A stretch of DNA of 44,606 nt. Source: Rectinema subterraneum. Its GTDB lineage: Bacteria; Spirochaetota; Spirochaetia; Treponematales; Rectinemataceae. Positions 7,949 through 13,517 of this stretch are shown here, one piece after another (positions within the stretch are counted from its first letter, which is position 1; each line of letters begins with the position of its first letter). The translations under genes were made by a program, and so were the position numbers. The stretch covers positions 1-44,606 of the forward strand of contig WESA01000020.1 of the NCBI GenBank assembly GCA_009768935.1, written 5' to 3'. The notes below the pieces were generated by a model. It was not told where the DNA came from, searched no databases, and worked only from the letters and a program-made list of their open reading frames with translations.

Positions 7949-8497
7949 ATGAAGATCAAGATCGCTAACCTTACTGAAGAAAGCCTGCAAGATGCTCCTG
8001 AATGGGATGGCTATCCTTTTAGCTGCAAGTACTGCCTGTATTGGGAGTTCCCTGGAGAGTCCACAGGACCAATCGAACAATCGAAAGACAAAGCGATCCG
8101 CATGAAGACCGCTTGGTTGCAGAGAACGAATGAACATTTTGGCAATTGCGGCAAGATTGCGTACGTTGATGGAGTGGCAGAAGGGTACGCCCACTATGCA
8201 CCGCCGGGATTTTTCCCTCGTGTTGCAGAATACCAAGCCGGGCCGCCAAGCCAGGAGGCAGTTCTAATCTCATGCCTTTTCATTCCTCGGCATCGATTCA
8301 GAAAATTGGGTCTGGGCTCGCAACTTCTTGACAATGTCCTTGCTGAGTTGAAACAAAGAGGGATCGGCGCAGTTGAAACTTTCGCCAGAAAGGGCAAGGC
8401 AGATAATCCATCTGGGCCTGCAGAGTTCTACTTCCGCAATGGGTTCAGGATATATCGAGATGACGCGGAGTATCCGCTGTTGCGTTTGGTTCTGTGA
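7949..8497 (+). CDS. GNAT-family N-acetyltransferase
   Basis: This 182-residue protein has the GNAT acetyl-CoA-binding signature: strand ISCLFIP followed by RHRFRKLGLGSQLLDNVL, which fits the R/Q-x-x-G-x-G/A pyrophosphate loop. A C-terminal FYFRNGFRIYRDD matches the usual YxxxGF element. The N-terminal half contains SCKYCLYW, a Cys pair of unknown meaning. I use ATG 7949, which has GGAG six bases upstream; an in-frame TTG at 7937 is less likely. Acceptor substrate is unknown. The gene lies alone inside the probable tRNA-Gly island on the plus strand. Confidence 0.75.
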   Translation: MKIKIANLTEESLQDAPEWDGYPFSCKYCLYWEFPGESTGPIEQSKDKAIRMKTAWLQRTNEHFGNCGKIAYVDGVAEGYAHYAPPGFFPRVAEYQAGPPSQEAVLISCLFIPRHRFRKLGLGSQLLDNVLAELKQRGIGAVETFARKGKADNPSGPAEFYFRNGFRIYRDDAEYPLLRLVL

Positions 8498-8599
8498 TGA
8501 GCATGGATTATCTAGATGGCTTTTCTTGCACAATGCTTTTTCAGAATCCACTATTAATCAAGAAGGTCGATGCTGATTAAGTCGATGAGGACATTCGCG

Positions 8600-9667
8600 T
8601 CATGGATGAGCAGTGTCATTTTTCAGGAGCTCCTGACAACGAATATCTTCTATCGACGTGTTGGCAAGGTATGCTGCTTTTGATATCGATATCATCTCTT
8701 CGGAAATTGCCCTGTGAAGAAGTTGCTCGAAGCGCAGTGGATGCTCGTCGATTGGATAGCGGTTTGGCTCCTGTTTTCGCCAGTTTCTGGCACTTATTTC
8801 GCGGCTGAAAGATTCATAGACATACTCGGAGATAATTTCTTCCTGCTTCGCCCGGTACATGATGGCCTGCATTGAAATACCATATTGTTTCTTGAGTCTG
8901 TCAAGTTCAAAGAATGAAATCTCCGTGCGCTTTAAGCCCAATTCTTTTACAAGAACACCCCGGGGTAATAGGAATGCGCCTCCAAAAGAATGGCAAAGCT
9001 TCTCCCTCTCAGAATTGGATAGGGAATCGGAAAACTTCAGGGAGAGATGAGCAAACTCATGCAATGCAGTAAGACGTTTACGGTCGGATGGTGCATTTGA
9101 ATTCAGAATTATGAATGGCGATTGCTTTACCCATCCAGAGAGCCCATCGAAGCTATCACTCCCGTTGATCTCGAGTACTCGTATGGAATGCTCTTCGAGG
9201 CAGTTGATTATGTAGCTAATCGGCTCTTCCAATCCGAAGCCCCAAGCCTTCCGAAGCTCCATGGCGGCTTTCCGAATATCATCAAGACTGGAGATTACAT
9301 AGTCTGAAAGAGGGTTTGTGAAGGGGAGAGAAGCCGGGAAGAACGATTCAAGTTCGGCATATCGCTCGATAGTGTCTTTGATCCGGGCCTTTAGGGTTTC
9401 CATGGCTTTTTTACCCAAGGCAGCCTTTTTCCGGAAATTTATGGAGTCCACAGCTATTTCATATTTAGAAAAGAAATAATCAGGCTTTACTTCAAGAGCC
9501 TCACTCAAGGCGATGAGGGTTTCGCTGTCAGGAGACATGAGATTATTTTCGTATTTGCTGATGGCTTGCTTGGATACTCTATGTCCCATCTTGGCAACAA
9601 GAGCATCCATGGAAAGGCCAGCCATTATTCGGGCAGCCTTGAGCCTCTGGCCAAAAGATGACGGCAT
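8600..9667 (-). CDS. XRE-family regulator fused to ImmA/IrrE metallopeptidase
   Basis: This is a 355-residue two-domain protein. Residues about 4-60 form an XRE/Cro helix-turn-helix (FGQRLKAARIMAGLSM ... VSKQAISKYENNL). The C-terminal half carries the zinc-protease motif HEFAH at 203-207 of the ImmA/IrrE family (PF06114). In relatives such as the ICEBs1 ImmR/ImmA pair or the IrrE/DdrO system, the protease cleaves a repressor; here both functions are in one chain. The start at 9667 has a strong AAAGGAGG site. It is transcribed leftward from a promoter overlapping that of the divergent small gene at 9785. Likely autoregulated through the palindrome at 9745-9758. Possible roles are element maintenance, stress response or a toxin-antitoxin-like function. 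Confidence 0.85.
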   Translation of the reverse strand: MPSSFGQRLKAARIMAGLSMDALVAKMGHRVSKQAISKYENNLMSPDSETLIALSEALEVKPDYFFSKYEIAVDSINFRKKAALGKKAMETLKARIKDTIERYAELESFFPASLPFTNPLSDYVISSLDDIRKAAMELRKAWGFGLEEPISYIINCLEEHSIRVLEINGSDSFDGLSGWVKQSPFIILNSNAPSDRKRLTALHEFAHLSLKFSDSLSNSEREKLCHSFGGAFLLPRGVLVKELGLKRTEISFFELDRLKKQYGISMQAIMYRAKQEEIISEYVYESFSREISARNWRKQEPNRYPIDEHPLRFEQLLHRAISEEMISISKAAYLANTSIEDIRCQELLKNDTAHP

Positions 9668-9696
9668 TGGAAAGTCCTCCTTTTGTTTACAAATAT

Positions 9697-9758
9697 AATA
9701 TATCAACCTTGACTTGTCTACTCAAAATATTTATTATTTACACAGACTCATATGAGTC
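9697..9758. promoter_or_regulatory. Overlapping divergent promoters with palindromic operator
   Basis: Leftward promoter: TTGAGT (9720-9725, minus strand), 17-base spacer, TATATT (9697-9702). Rightward promoter: TTGACT (9709-9714), 17-base spacer, TATTAT (9732-9737). The two overlap face to face, so they should compete for polymerase. GACTCATATGAGTC (9745-9758) is a perfect 14-base palindrome located about where rightward transcription would start, a natural operator for the XRE domain of the neighbouring protein. Confidence 0.6.
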
Positions 9759-9784
9759 ATTTAAAACATAAAATGAGGTATCTT

Positions 9785-9958
9785 ATGGCAACGAACCCTC
9801 CTTCTCACGATGGTCATCGAAATGGTGCTGTTCGCAAGCGTTCACAAGTTCATAACCCGAAAAATGACAACTGGACGAAAAGGGATAAAGAAACCGGCAG
9901 GTTCATTGATCAAAAACAGGATGGGAAACCGTTCAAAGGCGTGCGGAAAGAGAAGTAA
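9785..9958 (+). CDS. Small basic conserved hypothetical protein (57 aa)
   Basis: The 57-residue product is hydrophilic and rich in Lys, Arg, Asn and Gly, and ends DGKPFKGVRKEK. It has no membrane segment, signal peptide or cysteine. The composition resembles small conserved proteins found near mobile-element regulators, but I cannot name a family with a known function. ATG 9785 is preceded by GAGG at a suitable distance; an in-frame ATG at 9752 would lie inside the palindromic operator and is unlikely. Transcribed divergently from the XRE-ImmA/IrrE gene through overlapping promoters, so probably controlled by it. Confidence 0.6.
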   Translation: MATNPPSHDGHRNGAVRKRSQVHNPKNDNWTKRDKETGRFIDQKQDGKPFKGVRKEK

Positions 9959-10277
9959 TTTACCACCCGGAAACAGTAACAATTATAATGTTTAACTATC
10001 AAGCTATGCTAAGCTTATTCCCATTTGACGAGCGCGATCGTGTAGTGCTCCCCGCTTTTCGGACCACTTGGGTAACAAATTTCTGTCGATGATGCGTAAT
10101 TCAAGGCCATGTGCAGCTGTATTTCATTATAATACAATACACATGGTCTGAATTAAGAGAGGGGCAGAAAAACGCACAGGTACGAAAAAATCTTTGTGCA
10201 GTTCTGGATAAACAAGCAGCTTCGGCGTTCTTACAGTTGAAACATAATATTTGTGCGCAACCAATTTTTAAATCTAG
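9959..10277. other. Mostly non-coding right end of island, possible gene debris
   Basis: No solid gene is seen in these about 320 bases. On the minus strand 10015-10110 encodes a 31-residue open frame containing SGPKSGEHYTIALVKWE, whose even, protein-like composition suggests the tail of a decayed gene. I cannot identify it and see no ribosome-binding site. A longer minus frame reaching into the tRNA (10101-10307) is not a gene. Confidence 0.3.
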
Positions 10278-10323
10278 AGCGACCGACGGGAGTCGAACCC
10301 GCTTCACGAGCTTGGGAAGCTCG
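10272..10323 (-). repeat. Right direct repeat overlapping tRNA-Gly 3' half (probable att site)
   Basis: This is the partner of 5252-5303 (50/52 identical). It covers the last six bases beyond the tRNA 3' end and the acceptor, T and anticodon arms of the intact tRNA-Gly. Repeat and tRNA share orientation, and the putative island lies on the 3' side of the tRNA, as expected for an integrase that restores the tRNA 3' end on insertion. Confidence 0.65.
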
Positions 10324-10348
10324 GGTAATACCGGTATACGACGGTCGC
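10278..10348 (-). tRNA. tRNA-Gly (anticodon CCC)
   Basis: The minus strand folds as a cloverleaf: acceptor GCGACCG/CGGTCGC, D arm GTAT...TTAC with an A14, GG and A21 pattern, anticodon stem CGAGC/GCTCG with loop TTCCCAA (anticodon CCC), short variable region, T stem GCGGG/CCCGT with loop TTCGACT, and discriminator T. The D-arm sequence closely resembles that of known bacterial tRNA-Gly (TCGTATA...GGTATTACC). The CCA tail is not encoded; the next bases are CT. The length is 71 bases, with one closing D-stem mismatch. Its first 12 bases are also the start of each tandem repeat unit upstream. Confidence 0.85.
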
Positions 10349-10445
10349 GTTTTTCAATGTGCCGCTTTTCGCGGCAGGAATCAGAGGTAACCGTCGTGCT
10401 GCTCCGGCTATTGCCGGTTTGCCAGGCGCTGCGGTTCTCTGCATG

Positions 10446-10476
10446 CGCGCCGTCGCGGTACGACGGTCGCGTTTTT
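10446..10476 (+). terminator. Intrinsic terminator at unit 1/2 junction
   Basis: On the plus strand CGCG-CCGTCG, loop CGGTA, CGACGG, a bulged T, CGCG and TTTTT form a 10-pair GC stem followed directly by five T. This is the classic rho-independent pattern. Confidence 0.65.
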
Positions 10477-10565
10477 CAATGTGCCGCTTTTCGCGGCAGG
10501 AATCAGAGGTAACCGTCGTGCTGCTCCGGCTATTGCCGGTTTGCCAGCACTGGGGCCTCTGCATG

Positions 10566-10596
10566 CGCGCCGTCGCGGTACGACGGTCGCGTTTTT
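10566..10596 (+). terminator. Intrinsic terminator at unit 2/3 junction
   Basis: Same stem-loop and T-tract as at 10446-10476, with an identical stem and loop. Confidence 0.65.
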
Positions 10597-10685
10597 AAAT
10601 TTGCCGCTTTTCGCGGCAGGAATCAGAGGAAACCGTCGTGCTGCTCCGGCTATTGCCGGTGTGCGAGCACTGGGGCCTCTGGGGG

Positions 10686-10716
10686 TGCGCCGTCGCGGTA
10701 CGACGGTCGCGTTTTT
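10686..10716 (+). terminator. Intrinsic terminator at unit 3/4 junction
   Basis: Same structure; the outermost left base is T instead of C, so the closing pair becomes T-G and the stem is kept. T-tract of five follows. Confidence 0.6.
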
Positions 10717-10807
10717 AAATTTGCCGCTTTTCGCGGCAGGAATCAGAGGAAACCGTCGTGCTGCTCCGGCTTTTGCCGGTTTGCCAGGCGCTGCGGTTCT
10801 CTGCATG

Positions 10808-10838
10808 CGCGCCGTCGCGGTACGACGGTCGCGTTTTT
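10808..10838 (+). terminator. Intrinsic terminator at unit 4/5 junction
   Basis: Same stem, loop and T-tract as at the first junction. The unit 5 right end lacks a T-tract, so the series has four complete terminators. Confidence 0.65.
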
Positions 10839-11043
10839 AAATTCGTCGCTTCTCGCGACGGTATTAAGAGGTAACCGTCGTGCTGCTCCGGCAATTGCCG
10901 GTGTGCGAGCACTGGGGCCTCTGGGGGTGCGCCGTCGCGGTACGACGCGTACATTGCGCGTCGCTAATCGCGGCGCGCTGCGATTTGAAAATATAGCCGG
11001 CAGGCTGGGGCTTGGTCAAGGGCGCAGCGGCAACCTGCAGGGT

Positions 11044-12084
11044 TCAGAACGAGGTAATGACGTTGATCCCGGTACCGGGGAATTGGTCCATCTTATGCAG
11101 GAATTCGACACCCTGCGCGAGGGACAGGCGCGCGGTGATGAGCCGTTCAGGGTGGAGTTTGCCCGCAGCGATCATGCCAAGGAGTACACTATAGCGATGC
11201 GCTTGAATGCCGTGGCTTCCGTAGATTTCCAGTTCGCGGGCTACCACGAGGTCCATGGGAATTTCCGGATGGCTCTGGTCAGCGAGCATGAGGCCCACCT
11301 GCACGTGATGCCCGCGCTTGGCTAAGCAAGCAATAGAATTGAAGCAGGTCTGTCGGCTTCCCAGAGCATCCATGGAAACGTGCGCTCCTCCTCCAGTGAC
11401 GTCGCGGATTGCGGATAGGACATCGGGGACTTCTCGCGAATTGATCACGACTTCCGCACCGAGTTCCCGCGCCATGGCAAGCTTGTCGCTCTGGATATCA
11501 ATCGCGATGATTCTGGCACCCATCGCTGCAGCAATCATGATGGCGGACAGGCCGACTCCTCCGCAACCATGAATGGCTACCCATTCGCCCGCGCGAACTT
11601 TTGCCTGGGCTTCCAGGGCACGAAAGGCTGTCGCAAAGCGGCATCCGAGGCTCGCGGCTGTGGCTGAATCTATCGCGTCGGGAAGCCGCACGAGGTTCAT
11701 GTCGGCATAGCGGATAGCGACGAATTCAGCAAACGAGCCCCAATGGGTGAATCCGGGCTGAAACTGGTTGTCGCAAACCTGCTGATTGCCGGTGAGGCAG
11801 GGCGTACAGTGCCCGCAGCCGGCTACAAATGGCATGGTCACCCGGTCGCCTATTTTCCAGTTCTGCACGCTTTTTCCTACCTCGACGATGGTTCCTGCCA
11901 GTTCGTGTCCTGGCACGTGGGGAAGCTTGATATCAGGATCGTGTCCTTGCCATCCATGCCAGTCGCTTCGGCATATGCCTGTGGCATCAACAGCAAGGAC
12001 AACGCCTCCGTCAGGGGCTTTTGGGTCAGGGACTTCCGAGATGGTGAGCGGCGCTCCAAATTCGGCGAATACTGCTGCTTTCAT
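11044..12084 (-). CDS. Zinc-dependent alcohol dehydrogenase (MDR superfamily)
   Basis: This 346-residue protein has the medium-chain dehydrogenase layout. The catalytic zinc ligands are Cys38 and the GHE pair His60/Glu61, the structural zinc cysteines are Cys90, Cys93, Cys96 and Cys104 ([16 protein letters not shown]), and the Rossmann glycine motif GCGGVGLS is followed by the acidic AIDIQ position that favours NAD. It should oxidise an alcohol or reduce an aldehyde in the cytoplasm; the exact substrate is unknown. Its ATG overlaps the stop of the upstream macrodomain gene (ATGA, 12081-12084), so the two are translationally coupled. The gene ends about 100 bases from the tandem hairpin array. 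Confidence 0.88.
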   Translation of the reverse strand: MKAAVFAEFGAPLTISEVPDPKAPDGGVVLAVDATGICRSDWHGWQGHDPDIKLPHVPGHELAGTIVEVGKSVQNWKIGDRVTMPFVAGCGHCTPCLTGNQQVCDNQFQPGFTHWGSFAEFVAIRYADMNLVRLPDAIDSATAASLGCRFATAFRALEAQAKVRAGEWVAIHGCGGVGLSAIMIAAAMGARIIAIDIQSDKLAMARELGAEVVINSREVPDVLSAIRDVTGGGAHVSMDALGSRQTCFNSIACLAKRGHHVQVGLMLADQSHPEIPMDLVVARELEIYGSHGIQAHRYSVLLGMIAAGKLHPERLITARLSLAQGVEFLHKMDQFPGTGINVITSF

Positions 12085-12656
12085 ACGATACTCTTATTTT
12101 CTGTGAGTTTGTTTTCATTCATGAATAGCGCCGCGTCCGCCTCCGAAAAAAATACGAACCAGATAACGCGCGGCATAGACGCAGGGGAGCCCGCTAGAAA
12201 CTCCTGCACGGTTTTCCATGCGATGCGCGCCGCGCGGACTTTTGGAAAGCCATAGATGCCTGTCGAAATTGCCGGGAAGGCGACGCAGGCAAGGCCTTCG
12301 CGCGCGGCTACCGCCAGGGATTCGCGATAGCATGATTCAAGGGTCTCGTCTTCGTGATGCTCCCCGCCGCGCCATATGGGGCCGACGGTATGGATGACTC
12401 GCTTAGCGGGGAGGCGGCCTGCGGTTGTGGCGACGGCGCGGCCGGGAGGAAGGCCTTCTTTGAGGGGGCCAGCACGGAGCGTGCGGCATTCTTCGAGAAT
12501 TTGGGGTCCTCCAGCGCTATGAATGGCTCCATCGACACCGCCTCCGCCAAGAAGGCTCGAATTCGCCGCATTGACGATGGCGTCACATTCAAGCGTGGTG
12601 ATATCGCCAACCGCTACAATGCAGCGACCATCGGGAGAACGATACAATGTTTTCAT
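12081..12656 (-). CDS. Macrodomain ADP-ribose / O-acetyl-ADP-ribose hydrolase
   Basis: This 191-residue single-domain protein contains [34 protein letters not shown] and GIYGFPK. These are the ribose-phosphate and adenine-binding loops of the MacroD/YmdB group that hydrolyse O-acetyl-ADP-ribose or remove ADP-ribose from proteins. The start at 12656 has an AAGGAGGG site. It overlaps the downstream alcohol dehydrogenase by four bases. The sirtuin at 4424-5209 produces O-acetyl-ADP-ribose, the substrate of this family, but the two genes are far apart and not co-transcribed, so any link is metabolic only. Confidence 0.88.
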   Translation of the reverse strand: MKTLYRSPDGRCIVAVGDITTLECDAIVNAANSSLLGGGGVDGAIHSAGGPQILEECRTLRAGPLKEGLPPGRAVATTAGRLPAKRVIHTVGPIWRGGEHHEDETLESCYRESLAVAAREGLACVAFPAISTGIYGFPKVRAARIAWKTVQEFLAGSPASMPRVIWFVFFSEADAALFMNENKLTENKSIV

Positions 12657-12728
12657 AGTGGCGCCCTCCTTCTTTTATCCATTCAGCACCTTGAGAACGT
12701 GCCGCAGCCAAGGCTGCGGGTTGCAACC

Positions 12729-13361
12729 TTATTCTTCGATCTTTCCCTGCTGGTTTTTGCGGGCTTCGAGCAATTCTCTTATTTTTGCGATGAGCGCGTC
12801 GAAGTTGAGGGGCTTGGCAAAGAAGGCATCGGCGCCGGCTTCCATCATTTTGGGCTGTGCTTCTTCCTGAGCGATACCGGTCATGGCGATAACAGCTGGC
12901 TGCCCAAACGATTCGTCCGACCTAATTTTCTTGCAGAGAGAAAAGCCATCGACGCCGGGAAGGTTCAAGTCCAAAAGCACGATTGCCGGATGCCGCTCGG
13001 CAATGATTCGCCCCGCCTCAAAGCCGTCGAATGCCTGCGCGACGCGCAATTCTTCGATTTTTCGCTCGAGGAGCCGCTTAAGGATAGTATTGAGGTCTTT
13101 GTCGTCGTCGACGATAAGGGCAAGGCCCAGGTCAACCGGCATGGTGAGATCTTCATGCAGTTCTTCAGGGATGCGCATGTCACGCTCTTTGAGGAATGTA
13201 ACGAGGTCTTCTGCATAGACGCGGTATTGCCCGCCGGGGGTGGTGAATGCTTTGAGATGACCTGCTCGTATCCAATTTATTGCTGTTTGATTGACTACTC
13301 CACACAGTTTGGCGATTTCGAGTGCGGAGAACGTGCGCACTTTCTTGTCAAGTTTGCCCAT
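12729..13361 (-). CDS. Response regulator with N-terminal excisionase/MerR-like HTH
   Basis: This 210-residue protein has residues about 10-60 forming an excisionase-type helix-turn-helix (SALEIAKLCGVVNQTAINWI ... TPGGQYRVYAEDLVTFL). It is followed by a receiver domain with the acidic pocket DDD at 85-87, phospho-acceptor Asp131 in VLLDLNLP, Thr161 and Lys183 in AKPLN. The order is reversed compared with most response regulators, which have the receiver first. No sensor kinase is adjacent. Transcription is leftward from the promoter at 13407-13435. It probably binds DNA in response to phosphorylation by an unlinked kinase; target genes are unknown. Confidence 0.88.
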   Translation of the reverse strand: MGKLDKKVRTFSALEIAKLCGVVNQTAINWIRAGHLKAFTTPGGQYRVYAEDLVTFLKERDMRIPEELHEDLTMPVDLGLALIVDDDKDLNTILKRLLERKIEELRVAQAFDGFEAGRIIAERHPAIVLLDLNLPGVDGFSLCKKIRSDESFGQPAVIAMTGIAQEEAQPKMMEAGADAFFAKPLNFDALIAKIRELLEARKNQQGKIEE

Positions 13362-13406
13362 TTGCTGCCTCTGTCTTCAATAGTATACAGAAAGAGTCTT
13401 TTGGAA

Positions 13407-13435
13407 TCTATAAAAAGCATATTCTATTCATGCAA
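13407..13435 (-). promoter_or_regulatory. Sigma-70-type promoter of the HTH/receiver gene
   Basis: On the minus strand TTGCAT (13430-13435), a 17-base spacer and TATAGA (13407-13412) fit a sigma-70 promoter about 45 bases upstream of the start at 13361. Confidence 0.5.
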
Positions 13436-13517
13436 GAAAATCCATAGAATAAATGCACAAACATAGCAGGCTAAAGTCCTTGCAATTTTCCCTTTTTTCC
13501 CGTACCGTACGGTCACT

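Larger units (their letters stand above)
5252..10323. mobile_element. Probable relic genomic island at tRNA-Gly
   Basis: The interval is flanked by 52-base direct repeats, one forming the 3' end of the intact tRNA-Gly at 10278-10348 and the other a partial copy at its far end. The content is accessory: fragments of an adenine methylase, a DUF1016 nuclease and a restriction helicase, a GNAT acetyltransferase, an XRE-ImmA/IrrE regulator and a small conserved protein. The right part looks more AT-rich than the flanks by eye. No integrase or recombinase gene is recognisable, so if this was an integrative element it is now immobile, or moves only with help in trans. Confidence 0.5.
10337..10940. 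repeat. Tandem array of five 120-122-bp hairpin-rich units
   Basis: Units begin at 10337, 10459, 10579, 10699 and 10821, each opening with TACGACGG; a sixth, strongly diverged start is at 10941. Periods are 122, 120, 120, 122 and 120. Each unit contains, on the plus strand, a hairpin TGCCGC-TTTTC-GCGGCA, a hairpin CCGGC-NNTT/TATT-GCCGG, and at its right end a long GC-rich hairpin continuing into the next unit. In unit 5 the first hairpin is CGTCGC/GCGACG, so two base pairs changed on both sides together. Two alternative 3' cassettes (GGCGCTGCGGTTCT in units 1 and 4; CACTGGGGCC in 2, 3 and 5) are shuffled among units. The array begins inside the tRNA-Gly 5' end. Open frames across it are repeat artefacts. 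Confidence 0.85.

Noticed and set aside
10101..10307. 68-residue minus-strand open frame
   Set aside because: Its N-terminus is translated from the tRNA-Gly gene.
10337..10940. CRISPR array
   Set aside because: The units are 120-122 bases with no short repeat/unique spacer alternation and no cas genes.
10304..10954. Open frames with repeated peptide units on both strands
   Set aside because: They follow from the tandem DNA repeat; all frames stay open because the unit length is near a multiple of three. Structure and terminators argue for non-coding DNA.
4424..12656. Macrodomain-linked sirtuin (SirTM-type) system
   Set aside because: The sirtuin and macrodomain genes are 7 kb apart on either side of an island and lack GcvH-L and lipoyl-ligase neighbours.
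12354..13466. 370-residue plus-strand open frame
   Set aside because: Antisense to the macrodomain and HTH/receiver genes; no motifs.
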